64,000 bases of DNA from Enterococcus casseliflavus NBRC 100478 (GCF_001544095.1 NZ_BCPT01000013.1:29426-93425); one strand, 5' to 3'. Positions 16,967-26,090 are shown, counted from the stretch's first letter. Numbers and translations: made by a program. Notes: generated by a model from the sequence alone, not told the origin.

Positions 16967-17722
16967 CTACGCTTCCTCCGCTTCTGCAAGAATCGCTTCT
17001 TCTTGACTTCTCCCAGTCATTTGCAGATAGATCGTTTCCAAAGAAAGCGACGGATGCTGTGCCAGCAAATCTGCCACTGAGCCATTGTACAGCAGCTCAC
17101 CTTTTTTCAAAATCGCCAATTGATCGCACAACTGCTGGGCGGTGTCCAAGACGTGGGTGGAAAAAATCACGGTCTTGCCCTTGGCAGCGTGCTGTTTCAT
17201 CATTTCTTTTAAATCATACGCCGCTTGGGGATCTAAGCCTTGTAATGGTTCATCCAAGATCCAAATGTCTGGATCGGGGATCAATGCCCCAATCAGCAGC
17301 GTTTTTTGCCGCATTCCATGGGAAAAGCTGGCGATGGTCTCTTCTTCATGAGACAGCATATCAAACAAGCGCCCTAATTTTTGCAAACGCTCGGCCTTTT
17401 CCGCTGCTGGCACCTCATACGCGGCGGCAATCAAGTCCCAATACTCCCCTGCCGTTAGCTGTAAAAACAAATCTGGCGTGTCCGGCACATAAGCAATTTG
17501 TTTTTTTATCGCTTCGCGATGTTCCACGAGGGATTGGCCATCAAAATAGATTTCCCCACTCGTCGGTTGCAAAATACTCACTAAGCTTTTGATCGTGGTC
17601 GACTTCCCTGCTCCGTTGTGTCCCAGAAAGCCAAAGATCTCCCCTTGACGGATCGTCAGGGAAAGATCAGACAACGCTTTTTTTGGTCCATACTGTTTCG
17701 TCAGATTCTTGATCTCAATCAT
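16967..17722 (-). CDS. ABC-2-type transporter ATPase (YthP/EcsA-like)
   Basis: 251 residues. Walker A GHNGAGKST, Walker B IWILDEPLQGLDPQ, and a non-classical signature FSHGMRQK, the form typical of EcsA-type ATPases. Preceded by GGAGGCAGGAAA. Pairs with the adjacent permease. A second pair of the same class (ecsA-ecsB) occurs at 31610-33552. Confidence 0.88.
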   Translation of the reverse strand: MIEIKNLTKQYGPKKALSDLSLTIRQGEIFGFLGHNGAGKSTTIKSLVSILQPTSGEIYFDGQSLVEHREAIKKQIAYVPDTPDLFLQLTAGEYWDLIAAAYEVPAAEKAERLQKLGRLFDMLSHEEETIASFSHGMRQKTLLIGALIPDPDIWILDEPLQGLDPQAAYDLKEMMKQHAAKGKTVIFSTHVLDTAQQLCDQLAILKKGELLYNGSVADLLAQHPSLSLETIYLQMTGRSQEEAILAEAEEA

Positions 17723-17810
17723 TTTCCTGCCTCCTTATTCCATACCTATTGTTATCTTACGCTGAAAAGCAGGAAATGAAAAATGTTTATTGCCATTTTT
17801 AACAAATCAA

Positions 17811-17839
17811 TTGACAGGAGCTGCAAAAACAAAGATAAT
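17811..17839 (+). promoter_or_regulatory. Promoter of the kup leader
   Basis: Near-consensus TTGACA, 17 nt, GATAAT. Predicted start near 17846, at the very first bases of the riboswitch. Confidence 0.88.
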
Positions 17840-17844
17840 AAGAG

Positions 17845-17940
17845 CACTTTAGGGGAGTAGCACATGGATCGTTCCATGATCTTAGATCAACAGCAAGCGG
17901 GAATCCGCTGGTTTAAGATGTTTCTTGCAAGACCTAAGTG
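17845..17940 (+). promoter_or_regulatory. yybP-ykoY Mn2+ riboswitch aptamer
   Basis: The 5' conserved element AGGGGAGTAGC (17851-17861) and the 3' element GCAAGACCT (17927-17935) are both present; these are the loop sequences that form the Mn2+ pocket in yybP-ykoY RNAs. The P1 helix pairs CACTTTAGG (17845-17853) with CCTAAGTG (17933-17940). In between are a CATGGA/TCCATG hairpin and a longer helix CTTA..AAC / GTT..TAAG capped by AGCGG-GAAT-CCGCT. The P1 3' strand is also the 5' strand of the following terminator, so ligand binding should prevent termination (an ON switch). Confidence 0.9.
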
Positions 17941-17964
17941 GCAAGGGGCCGCTTAGGTCTTTTT
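17930..17964 (+). terminator. Riboswitch-controlled terminator before kup
   Basis: AGACCTAAG (17930-17938) pairs with CTTAGGTCT (17952-17960) followed by TTTT. Its 5' arm overlaps aptamer helix P1. Confidence 0.88.
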
Positions 17965-17992
17965 GCAGTTTAAAATGGAGGGAAAACAGTCA

Positions 17993-19993
17993 ATGAGTTC
18001 AAGTAAAATGAAAAAAGTGACCGCCGGCGGACTTTTAGTCGCCATGGGGGTGGTCTACGGTGATATCGGTACGAGCCCGCTTTACGTAATGAAAGCCCTG
18101 GTGGAGGACAATGGCGGACTACGCACCTTAACACCCGATTTTATCTTAGGCAGCGTCTCGCTCGTCTTTTGGACGCTAACGCTGTTAACGACGATCAAGT
18201 ACGTCTTGATCGCATTAAACGCGGATAATCATGGAGAAGGCGGGATTTTCTCCCTTTATACTCTAGTTCGTAAAAACAGCCGCTATTTGATTATTCCAGC
18301 AATCATCGGGGGCGCAGCCCTGCTAGCAGATGGCGTGTTGACGCCAGCCGTGACGGTGACCACTGCCATCGAAGGATTACGGGGGATTCCAGTCTTTTTT
18401 GATCGCTTCGGCAATGACCAATCGATCATCGTCGGCATCACCTTAGCAATCTTATTGGTCCTCTTTGCCCTGCAGCGCTTTGGGACTGAGTTTGTCGGCA
18501 AAGCCTTCGGACCGATCATGCTAGGCTGGTTCACTTTCTTAGGGATCGTCGGGATGATGAACTTTGCTGGTGACCTTTCGGTGATTCGCGCCCTTGATCC
18601 CCGTTATGCGATCAATTTGCTCTTTAGTCCCGATAACAGTGCCGGTCTCTTTATTCTCGGCAATATCTTTTTGGCAACGACTGGTGCGGAAGCCCTCTAC
18701 TCAGACTTAGGTCACGTGGGCAAGAAAAACATTTATGCCAGCTGGCCCTATATCAAAATCTGCTTGATGCTAAATTACTTTGGTCAAGCGGCGTGGTTGC
18801 TGCAAGTCTATCAAAACCCGACTTATCAAGAAATCGAAAACTTGAATCCATTCTTCCAAGCGTTGCCGCAAGGGTGGACAGTCTTTGGTGTCAGCTTTGC
18901 CACCCTCGCTGCCATCATAGCTTCGCAAGCCCTGCTGTCTGGCTCCTTTACCCTGGTTTCTGAAGCCATCAAGTTGAAACTATTGCCGCGGATGCAAATC
19001 ATCTATCCGGGGGCGTCTATCGGGCAAATGTATATTCCTGCCTTGAACACCTTGCTGTGGATCGCCTGTTCTGGCGTGGTCTTGTTCTTCCAGACCTCTA
19101 CTCGGATGGAAGCTGCTTATGGATTGGCCATTACGGTAACGATGTTGATGACCACTATTTTGCTGTATTTCTACTTGCACCAAAACAAGAAGACCCGTTT
19201 CTTGGCACCGTTCATCACGCTCTTTTTTGCAGCGATCGAGGGGATTTTCTTTATCTCCAGTGCGACCAAATTTTTCCATGGCGGTTACGTTGCCATCTTA
19301 TTAGCCAGCGTGATCATCGGCGTGATGCTGATTTGGGAATGGGGCAATCGTATTCAAGAAAATGCTGCCGAAGAAGTTGCGCTTTCTACCTACATCCCTC
19401 AATTGAAACAGTTGCGGGAAGATGATTCTTTGCCGTTATCTCAGACGAACGTCGTCTTCATGGTTCCTAAACTGCAAGACGATCAGATCGGTCAGCAGTT
19501 CATCTATTCCATTTTAGACAAACGGCCAAAACGTGCCAAAGTGTATTGGTTCGTCAATGTGGAAGTCACCGACGAACCCTATACGAAAAAATATGAAGTT
19601 TCGATGGCAGATACCGATTTTATCGTTAAACTAAAGCTTTATCTCGGCTTTCGGGTGCCGCAAGAAGTCAATCTCTACATTCGCCAAATCATTCAAGAAT
19701 TGATGAAAGATGGTCGCTTGCCGCTGCAGCCGCAACGCTACTCCTTAACGCCTGGACGCAATGTGGGCGATTTCCAATTCGTGATGATCGAAGAAGAGCT
19801 GTCGAATGCAACTGCATTAAGCAAATGGCAGAAGCAAGTCATGCAGACGAAGCTTTTTATCAAACGCCATACCATTTCACCTGAACGCTGGTTCGGCTTA
19901 GAATACAGTGATGTGGTTCATGAGACCGTTCCATTAGTCATCGGTCAGATGAAAGAAAGCTCTCTGACAGAATTACGCATCGAGGAACGCTAA
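17993..19993 (+). CDS. kup: KUP-family potassium transporter
   Basis: 666 residues from ATG 17993, chosen for ATGGAGGG upstream; a frame from 17963 would begin in the terminator. KUP signature GVVYGDIGTSPLYVMKAL at residues 18-35, about 12 membrane helices to residue 440, then a cytoplasmic C-terminal domain of about 220 residues. It imports K+ with protons at the cytoplasmic membrane; lactococcal KupA/KupB are known c-di-AMP targets. It is controlled here by a yybP-ykoY leader, a combination that links Mn2+ level to K+ uptake or suggests a different cation role. Confidence 0.95.
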   Translation: MSSSKMKKVTAGGLLVAMGVVYGDIGTSPLYVMKALVEDNGGLRTLTPDFILGSVSLVFWTLTLLTTIKYVLIALNADNHGEGGIFSLYTLVRKNSRYLIIPAIIGGAALLADGVLTPAVTVTTAIEGLRGIPVFFDRFGNDQSIIVGITLAILLVLFALQRFGTEFVGKAFGPIMLGWFTFLGIVGMMNFAGDLSVIRALDPRYAINLLFSPDNSAGLFILGNIFLATTGAEALYSDLGHVGKKNIYASWPYIKICLMLNYFGQAAWLLQVYQNPTYQEIENLNPFFQALPQGWTVFGVSFATLAAIIASQALLSGSFTLVSEAIKLKLLPRMQIIYPGASIGQMYIPALNTLLWIACSGVVLFFQTSTRMEAAYGLAITVTMLMTTILLYFYLHQNKKTRFLAPFITLFFAAIEGIFFISSATKFFHGGYVAILLASVIIGVMLIWEWGNRIQENAAEEVALSTYIPQLKQLREDDSLPLSQTNVVFMVPKLQDDQIGQQFIYSILDKRPKRAKVYWFVNVEVTDEPYTKKYEVSMADTDFIVKLKLYLGFRVPQEVNLYIRQIIQELMKDGRLPLQPQRYSLTPGRNVGDFQFVMIEEELSNATALSKWQKQVMQTKLFIKRHTISPERWFGLEYSDVVHETVPLVIGQMKESSLTELRIEER

Positions 19994-20010
19994 GAAACCG
20001 CCAGTACTGG

Positions 20011-20039
20011 TTGAACTTTCTGATACTTTCAGGTACACT
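20011..20039 (+). promoter_or_regulatory. Promoter of the ABC-F leader
   Basis: TTGAAC, 17 nt, TACACT. Starts 18 nt after the kup stop codon; predicted RNA start near 20046. Confidence 0.7.
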
Positions 20040-20073
20040 GAAAAGACAAAGACACAAAGGAGGGGAAACTACC

Positions 20074-20202
20074 ATGATGCGCATGACTAAAATAACAAGT
20101 AATGAAAATTACCAACGATACCATATCGCATTTAGCCATGCAATTGGTTTTACAGTTGCTGTTGACGGGACGAGTCTGTCCAAAACAGTTAAATTTACGT
20201 AA
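20074..20202 (+). CDS. Putative regulatory leader peptide of the ABC-F gene
   Basis: 42 codons starting ATGATGCGC with a very strong site AAAGGAGGGG at correct spacing. The product is basic/polar, includes SHAIGFTVAVDGTSLSK and ends KTVKFT, and has no signal peptide or domain. Its TAA stop (20200-20202) lies five bases before the 5' arm of a putative antiterminator. Together with the downstream terminator this is the layout of antibiotic-induced attenuation known for several ABC-F and Erm genes. Peptide function is inferred from position. Confidence 0.7.
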   Translation: MMRMTKITSNENYQRYHIAFSHAIGFTVAVDGTSLSKTVKFT

Positions 20203-20206
20203 AATC

Positions 20207-20283
20207 AATGGCCATCTCAAGGTATTTTTCTCAAGGAAATCTGAGTTTAAATAACACTGGCCATGGGTATCCATGGCCTTTTT
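20207..20283 (+). promoter_or_regulatory. Antiterminator/terminator attenuator before the ABC-F gene
   Basis: Terminator: GGCCATGG (20259-20266), GTAT loop, CCATGGCC (20271-20278), then TTTTT. Competing pairing: ATGGCCA (20208-20214) with TGGCCAT (20258-20264), which would occupy the 5' arm of the terminator. A ribosome terminating normally at the leader stop would cover 20207-20215 and favour termination; a ribosome stalled earlier would leave it free. CTCAAGG occurs three times in the region (20216, 20230, 20291). Confidence 0.72.
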
Positions 20284-20306
20284 GAGTGGTCTCAAGGAGA
20301 GAGATC

Positions 20307-21890
20307 ATGATTATACAAGCAATTGCTATAAAAAAAACCATCGGCGGGAATCCGTTATTTGAGGAGTTAGCCTGCCAAATCGAAGCTGGAGAAAAAATTG
20401 CCTTAGTCGGCATTAACGGAACGGGCAAATCAACCTTTTTACAAATCTTGACTGGCAGTGAAGGCGTCGATAGCGGCGTTATCAGCCGCCAAAAAGGCTT
20501 GAGGGTCGGGACGGTCGAGCAAGAGTTGACAGTTTCTGAAGCAACCGTTACCCACTACCTGCTCCATTCTGCTGCTACCATTCAAGAACTCAAACAGCAA
20601 ATGAGCCATTACGAAGCCTTGATGGCAGAACCCGATACTGATTTAGAGAAGTGTCTGATCCGTTATGGCGAGCTGCAGCAGCGCTTTGAAGAGCTGGGCG
20701 GCTATGGATTGGAAGACCGAATTTCCGCGATCTTACAAGGCTTAGGAATTCCCCATCGACAGAACGCACGCTTAACAGAGCTTAGCGGCGGTGAACGGGT
20801 TAAAGTCGCTTTAGCCAAAGTATTAGTTGCTGATGCTGACCTGCTGTTACTGGATGAACCAACCAATCACTTGGATCTTTCCAGTATTCGCTGGTTGGAA
20901 AATTATTTACAGAATACGAAAAAAGCGGTTCTAGTCGTTTCGCACGATCGGCACTTTCTCGATCAAGTCACCACCAAGACCTGGGAACTGGAAGAAGGCG
21001 CCTTGATTGAGTATCCTGGGAACTATAGCCGATTTCGTGTCTTAAAAGAAGCTCGCTTGGCGGAGCTGACCAAAAATTACGAGCTGCAGCAAAAAGAAGT
21101 CCAGCGGCTGAAAGTCATGATTCGTCGGTTTCGTCAGTGGGGCCATGAAGGAGACAATGAATCCTTCTTCAAAAAAGCCAAAGAATTGGAACGCCGCCTA
21201 GCGAAACTTACACTGGTCAAACCGCCAGCGCCCCCGAAAAATCGGCTGCAAGGCTTGGCAAATGGCGGGAAATCAGGCAAAGAGGTGTTCATCGTTCGTG
21301 ACTTGCACCAGCAATATGCCGATCAGCTCCTATTCAAAGACAGCAGTTTTGCAATCTACCGTGGGGAGCATCTAGCCATCATCGGCGACAATGGTACCGG
21401 AAAATCAACCTTACTCAAATTACTTCTCGGTGAGGAGCTTCCTAGCGGCGGCACTATCAAGCGCGGCAGCAGCTTACAAATCGGCTATTTGCCCCAACAG
21501 CTACAGTTTGCCGATCCTGAGAGCCGCTTGTTGGCCTACGTACAGATGTTGACAGGAAACGAAGAGGCTGCTCGTCGGCAATTGGCCAAAAGTGGGTTTT
21601 ATCAAAGTGATGTGGCCAAACGAATCAAAGATTTATCTGGTGGTGAAAAAATCCGTTTGGCGTTACTGAAACTCTTTTTAGAAAAAATCAACGTCCTGAT
21701 TTTGGATGAACCAACCAATCACCTCGACAGCTATGCCCGAGAAGAAATTGAAGAAATGCTGCAAGATTATCAAGGGACCCTGCTGGCGGTCAGCCATGAC
21801 CGCTACTTTTTACAGCAGCACTTCCAAGAAGCCCTGGTCATTGCACAGCAGCAGATCACGCGCCAGTCCCTGAGCCCCTTGATTGACTAA
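20307..21890 (+). CDS. ABC-F ATPase, probable ribosomal protection protein
   Basis: 527 residues from ATG 20307 (AAGGAGAGAG upstream). Two ABC domains without membrane helices: Walker A GINGTGKST and GDNGTGKST, signatures LSGGERVK and LSGGEKIR, Walker B LLLLDEPTNHLD and LILDEPTNHLD, separated by an interdomain linker of about 80 residues rich in charged helix (QWGHEGDNESFFKKAKELER). This is ABC-F, a cytoplasmic class acting on ribosomes, including antibiotic-displacing proteins (Vga, Lsa, VmlR, Msr) and housekeeping factors. The attenuated leader favours a resistance role. The drug spectrum cannot be read from sequence. Confidence 0.88.
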   Translation: MIIQAIAIKKTIGGNPLFEELACQIEAGEKIALVGINGTGKSTFLQILTGSEGVDSGVISRQKGLRVGTVEQELTVSEATVTHYLLHSAATIQELKQQMSHYEALMAEPDTDLEKCLIRYGELQQRFEELGGYGLEDRISAILQGLGIPHRQNARLTELSGGERVKVALAKVLVADADLLLLDEPTNHLDLSSIRWLENYLQNTKKAVLVVSHDRHFLDQVTTKTWELEEGALIEYPGNYSRFRVLKEARLAELTKNYELQQKEVQRLKVMIRRFRQWGHEGDNESFFKKAKELERRLAKLTLVKPPAPPKNRLQGLANGGKSGKEVFIVRDLHQQYADQLLFKDSSFAIYRGEHLAIIGDNGTGKSTLLKLLLGEELPSGGTIKRGSSLQIGYLPQQLQFADPESRLLAYVQMLTGNEEAARRQLAKSGFYQSDVAKRIKDLSGGEKIRLALLKLFLEKINVLILDEPTNHLDSYAREEIEEMLQDYQGTLLAVSHDRYFLQQHFQEALVIAQQQITRQSLSPLID

Positions 21891-21906
21891 GAGATTGATT
21901 CGCAAC

Positions 21907-21977
21907 AAAAAAACTTGATTTTCCTGCCATATGCATGGGTTGTTCAATCCATGCATACGCGGAAAATCAAGTTTTTA
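21907..21977. terminator. Bidirectional terminator between the ABC-F gene and dtpT
   Basis: Very long stem AAAACTTGATTTTCC ... GGAAAATCAAGTTTT with an inner ATGCATGG/CCATGCAT pairing; T tracts on both strands. Confidence 0.92.
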
Positions 21978-21985
21978 TTTTTTGA

Positions 21986-23446
21986 TCAATGAATGTTGCC
22001 GATCAAGTTGCGGATCGGTTTTCTAGCTAAATACAAGATGATGCCGACAACAACGGCTACTCCGCCGACGATGCCATAGTACATCCCTTCTGTTTGCGGT
22101 GTATAGAACCGAGCGATTTGCGCATTGATGGCTTGTGAAGAAGCGTCTGCTAACAACCAAATCGCCAAGGTTTGTGCTTCGAAGGCTTTCGGCGCTAGTT
22201 TGGTCGTCACCGACAAGCCCACCGGTGAAAGACACATTTCCCCTGCAATCATGATGAAGAAGCTCAATACCAACCATAATGGGCTGACCCGTTCTTCTAC
22301 TCCAAACAAGAGGCTTGGCAGCATTAGCAATAGAAAGGACAAACCGGCTAAGACTAAACCGATGGCAAACTTCACTTCTGTCCGTGGCTGACGAGAGCCT
22401 AGTTTGGTCCACAACCAGACAAAGACAGGTGTCAATAAGACGACAAAAAGTGGATTTAAGGTTTGATACAAACTTGCTGGAATATTGATGCCGAATAACG
22501 TTGATTGCGTACGGTCAGCGGCAAACAATGCCAAGATCGATGAGCCTTGTTCTTCCAATGACCAAAAGACGATCGCTGACAAAAACAGCGGAATGTAGGC
22601 CAACACTTTTTTCTTTTCATCTGGTGTGACATCTTTCGAACGCAGCATTTTGGTAAAGTAGTAGATCGGTAAGAAAATACCTAGAACACTGATAAAGTTG
22701 ATGAAGAAATCAACCGTCAGATGGCCAGTTGCTGCTGCTGCGCCAAACAACACTGCCAATGCGAGAAGAACCAGAACGACTGCTCGGAAGAAGGTTTTCT
22801 TTTCGGCTGCCGATAAGGGATTCGTTGGCGCGATCGCTACACTTTTCAACGTGGTTTTTCCTTGCACATAATACTGCACCAACCCGATGAACATCCCGAT
22901 AGCAGCAATCGAAAAGCCTAAGTGGTAGTTGACCTCTTGTCCTAAGATCCCGACGATGATCGGTGCTAACAAGCCGCCAATATTGATCCCCATGTAGAAA
23001 ATCGAGAAACCAGCATCCCGACGGATATCGTCTTTGCTGTATAAATGCCCCACCATACCCGACACGTTAGATTTCAAGAGTCCGGTTCCGATGACGATCA
23101 GCATCATGGACACAAACAACGCTGGAATCCCTAAAGGTGTTGCCAAAACGATGTGTCCTAACATGATCAAGATCCCACCATAAAAGACGGATTTATTTGA
23201 TCCTAACAGACGGTCCGAGATCCAGCCGCCAACAATACTTGACATATACACTAAGGAACCGTAAATCGACATGATCGCCACAGCCGTTCCTTTTGGCAAC
23301 CCTAAGCCGCCGTTGGCAACTGCATCGTACATGAAGTACACCAGAATCGCCCGCATACCATAATAACTGAATCGTTCCCACATTTCCGTGAAGAATAAAG
23401 TCGACAGCCCTCGCGGCTGACCTAAGAATGTTTTTTCTTTTTCCAT
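21986..23446 (-). CDS. dtpT: Proton-coupled di-/tripeptide transporter (POT/PTR family)
   Basis: 486 residues, 14 predicted helices. PTR2 signatures are present: FFTEMWERFSYYGMRAILVYF at the N-terminus (with the ExxER proton-coupling motif) and FYMGINIGGLLAPIIVG near residue 150. Imports small peptides with protons across the cytoplasmic membrane. AAGGGG precedes the ATG. Monocistronic, with a long upstream region. Confidence 0.95.
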   Translation of the reverse strand: MEKEKTFLGQPRGLSTLFFTEMWERFSYYGMRAILVYFMYDAVANGGLGLPKGTAVAIMSIYGSLVYMSSIVGGWISDRLLGSNKSVFYGGILIMLGHIVLATPLGIPALFVSMMLIVIGTGLLKSNVSGMVGHLYSKDDIRRDAGFSIFYMGINIGGLLAPIIVGILGQEVNYHLGFSIAAIGMFIGLVQYYVQGKTTLKSVAIAPTNPLSAAEKKTFFRAVVLVLLALAVLFGAAAATGHLTVDFFINFISVLGIFLPIYYFTKMLRSKDVTPDEKKKVLAYIPLFLSAIVFWSLEEQGSSILALFAADRTQSTLFGINIPASLYQTLNPLFVVLLTPVFVWLWTKLGSRQPRTEVKFAIGLVLAGLSFLLLMLPSLLFGVEERVSPLWLVLSFFIMIAGEMCLSPVGLSVTTKLAPKAFEAQTLAIWLLADASSQAINAQIARFYTPQTEGMYYGIVGGVAVVVGIILYLARKPIRNLIGNIH

Positions 23447-23737
23447 ATGTAATGGCCCCTTATAAAAATTAATGAAAATAAAATAGCGGAATTTTTCTGA
23501 AAATTCACAAATGCCAGTTTATTCCCATTTGGCAACTTTTACAAGGGTATTTCCCTGAGAACATCTTGTAAAAAAGGAGGGAAATTTAAATTCAAATGAA
23601 AGCAAAATGAGAAGCCCTCCACCTAGGTGCAGTATGAGCCAATTTTCATATGTATAATTATTAAATTTTCTGTTTAAAAAATTAGAAAATGGTCTTCACC
23701 AATTTTTCTCTCTAGCCCCGTTTTGCGGACTTTCCTA
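23447..23737. other. Long upstream region of dtpT
   Basis: No ORF worth calling. It contains a perfect palindrome CACCTAGGTG (23610-23619), an AT-rich TATACA-like -10 on the minus strand near 23650 that would give a leader of about 190 nt, and a weak ACAAG/CTTGT stem with inner GGG/CCC near 23540-23572. A binding site or structured leader is possible but not identified. Confidence 0.4.
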
Positions 23738-23740
23738 CAA

Positions 23741-23775
23741 AAAAACACATGCAAGCATTTCTCTTGCATGTGTTT
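23741..23775 (-). terminator. Terminator of ackA
   Basis: AAACACATGCAAG / CTTGCATGTGTTT stem (23743-23775) followed on the minus strand by T-rich sequence, about 30 nt after the ackA stop. Confidence 0.9.
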
Positions 23776-23803
23776 CAGCTTCTATTCTAAGGAAGGTTTT
23801 CGC

Positions 23804-24988
23804 TTAGCCGCGTAAACGTTCCACATCGCGAGCGATCATTAATTCTTCATCTGTTGGGATCAAAAGTACTTTGACTTTTGACTCTTCAGTTGAGATCACT
23901 AATTCTTCGCCGCGTTTGGCATTTTGATCGGCATCTAATTCGCAACCAAACCAAGTCATGCCTTTGATAACTTCGCTGCGGACGTGGGCATCATTTTCAC
24001 CGATACCAGCAGTAAAGACGATCGCATCGACACCGTTCATGGTCGTTACATAGCCACCGATGTATTTACGGATGCGGTCAGTAAAGACGTCATAAGCAAC
24101 TTTGACTTCTTCTTTGTCGTAGTTTGCTTCTAGATCGCGCATGTCGCTGGAAATACCAGTTAAGCCTAATAAACCAGATTTTTTGTTTAAAACATCCACC
24201 ATTTCATCGATGTTCAAATCTAATTTTTCCATTAAGTAAGGCAAAACAGCAGGATCGATGTCACCAGAACGTGTTCCCATCGTTACACCAGCTAATGGCG
24301 TGAAGCCCATTGATGTATCTACTGATTGTCCGCCGTCAACCGCAGTGATCGACGCACCGTTCCCTAGATGGCAAGTGATGATTTTTAATTCTTCGATTGG
24401 TTTGCCTAACATTTCTGCCGCACGCTCAGAAACATAACGGTGGCTTGTACCGTGGAAGCCATATTTACGTACTTTAAACTCGTTATAGTACTCTAATGGC
24501 AAGCTGTATAGGTAATTGTGTTTTGGCATCGTTGCATGGAAAGAAGTATCAAAAACAGCGACACTGATGATTTCAGGCAAGATTTTTTTGAAAGCAGTGA
24601 TCCCCATCAAGTTTGCTGGGTTGTGTAATGGCGCAAATTCAGCCAATGCTTGGATGCGTTCCATCACTTCGTCTGTGATCACAACTGAATCAGGGAAATC
24701 TTCTCCGCCGTGAACGACGCGGTGACCGACGCCAGTGATTTCATCATAAGCACCTAAAATGTTTAATTCGATCAGTTGATCCAATAACATTTTTACAGCT
24801 ACTTCGTGATCGTTGATGTCGATGATTTGTTCGAATTTTTGATCTTCCCCATATTTGATGGTAAAGATAGAATCTTTCAAACCGATTCGTTCAACGATTC
24901 CTTTAGCGACAACTGTTTCCTCTGGCATTTGATATAATTGCCATTTTAAACTTGAACTTCCAGCATTGATTGCGATTGTTTTTGACAT
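23804..24988 (-). CDS. ackA: Acetate kinase
   Basis: 394 residues, full length. Motifs [13 protein letters not shown] at the N-terminus, [21 protein letters not shown] segment ([11 protein letters not shown]), [11 protein letters not shown] and GIGENDA. Converts acetyl phosphate and ADP to acetate and ATP in the cytoplasm. AAGGAGATCATC precedes the ATG. It lies 24 nt after the methyltransferase gene, so they are likely cotranscribed, as in other Lactobacillales where ackA follows comG and this methyltransferase. Confidence 0.97.
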   Translation of the reverse strand: MSKTIAINAGSSSLKWQLYQMPEETVVAKGIVERIGLKDSIFTIKYGEDQKFEQIIDINDHEVAVKMLLDQLIELNILGAYDEITGVGHRVVHGGEDFPDSVVITDEVMERIQALAEFAPLHNPANLMGITAFKKILPEIISVAVFDTSFHATMPKHNYLYSLPLEYYNEFKVRKYGFHGTSHRYVSERAAEMLGKPIEELKIITCHLGNGASITAVDGGQSVDTSMGFTPLAGVTMGTRSGDIDPAVLPYLMEKLDLNIDEMVDVLNKKSGLLGLTGISSDMRDLEANYDKEEVKVAYDVFTDRIRKYIGGYVTTMNGVDAIVFTAGIGENDAHVRSEVIKGMTWFGCELDADQNAKRGEELVISTEESKVKVLLIPTDEELMIARDVERLRG

Positions 24989-25012
24989 GATGATCTCCTT
25001 ATCCGAATTATA

Positions 25013-26017
25013 TTACAGATTTGCTGCTTTCCAAGCCGCAAATTGTTCAAAAAGTTTTGTGATGTTCTTTGGTTCTTTCAGTGAGGCTAGCTTGACCAGC
25101 AAGACTTCTTCTGCTTGTTTGCTTGTCCCTCCGTGGTTTTGTAAAAGCAATATACTTTTACGTGAATGTTCATTTTTAAAGAGTTCTTCAGGAAGCTGAA
25201 TCATTCCTTGCAAATAAACCTTTTCTTTCAGCCATTTTTTCAAAAATTCACTCTGTTCCGTTTCCAAGAAATTGCTTGGTAGTAAGAACAAACCGTAACC
25301 GCCAGCTTTGACATAGTTCATCGCTTGTTCCATCAACAAATGATGGGCGTAACTGTGTCCTTCTGGAGCCGCCGTAATAAAGCTGCGGGCTTTGTCATCT
25401 TGTGGGTAATAGCCCACCGGTAGATCGCTGATCGCCAGATCCATCGGTTCGATCAAAAGCTCTTGCAAGCCATCTTGATGGAACAAATGCAAGGGCGCTT
25501 TGGTCCATTCGCCAGTTGCAGCTGCGATCGCCAACAAGGTTTCGTCAATATCCACACCGGTTCCTTCTACTGGACGCTTGGCTAATTGCAGATTCAGCAA
25601 GACTGTCAATAAGAGATTCCCCATGCCTACCGATAAATCAAGAAGTTTCACTGGTTGATCGGCACTACTCAACTGCTCGATCAAATAGACGAATAAAAAC
25701 CCAAGACTATCTGGTGTCAGTTGGTGATTGGCCTGCAGGCGCTCCGTTTGGCTGCCTTTCAACAAAACCAACTGCGCAAGCTTGCGTTTTTCTTCTGCCG
25801 ATAGTTCCATTGCTCGAATTTCTTGATAGATGGTTTCTAAACGAGCAGCAGTTGCTTCATCTGGTACCCCATCGATCACGCGAACTTGGTATTGATCAAC
25901 AAAATTTTCGATCGTCTCTACGTAAGCATCAAAAAAAGACGTTTCCAATGCGTTTTGAAGCAGTTGGATCGCTTCAACGGTCAAATGAAAAGACGTTTCC
26001 ATTTTTTCTGCGGACAT
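25013..26017 (-). CDS. Class I SAM-dependent methyltransferase, N6-adenine-type (YtxK-like)
   Basis: 334 residues from ATG 26017, preceded by AGAGGTGCAAG. Contains LLDLSVGMGNLLLTVL (SAM-binding motif I) and SDLPVGYYP, the position of the (N/D/S)PP(Y/F) catalytic motif of N6-adenine methyltransferases. This is the type I-restriction-M-like fold but with no specificity or restriction partner next to it. It has its own promoter and sits between comG and ackA. Target (DNA, RNA or protein) unknown. Confidence 0.82.
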   Translation of the reverse strand: MSAEKMETSFHLTVEAIQLLQNALETSFFDAYVETIENFVDQYQVRVIDGVPDEATAARLETIYQEIRAMELSAEEKRKLAQLVLLKGSQTERLQANHQLTPDSLGFLFVYLIEQLSSADQPVKLLDLSVGMGNLLLTVLLNLQLAKRPVEGTGVDIDETLLAIAAATGEWTKAPLHLFHQDGLQELLIEPMDLAISDLPVGYYPQDDKARSFITAAPEGHSYAHHLLMEQAMNYVKAGGYGLFLLPSNFLETEQSEFLKKWLKEKVYLQGMIQLPEELFKNEHSRKSILLLQNHGGTSKQAEEVLLVKLASLKEPKNITKLFEQFAAWKAANL

Positions 26018-26061
26018 CTTGCACCTCTTTTCAAAACTATAACAACATATATACCTGTTTA

Positions 26062-26090
26062 ATTTTAGCCGATTCATCCAAAATAATCAA
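26062..26090 (-). promoter_or_regulatory. Promoter of the methyltransferase-ackA unit
   Basis: Minus strand TTGATT, 17 nt, TAAAAT, about 45 nt before the ATG. Confidence 0.75.
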
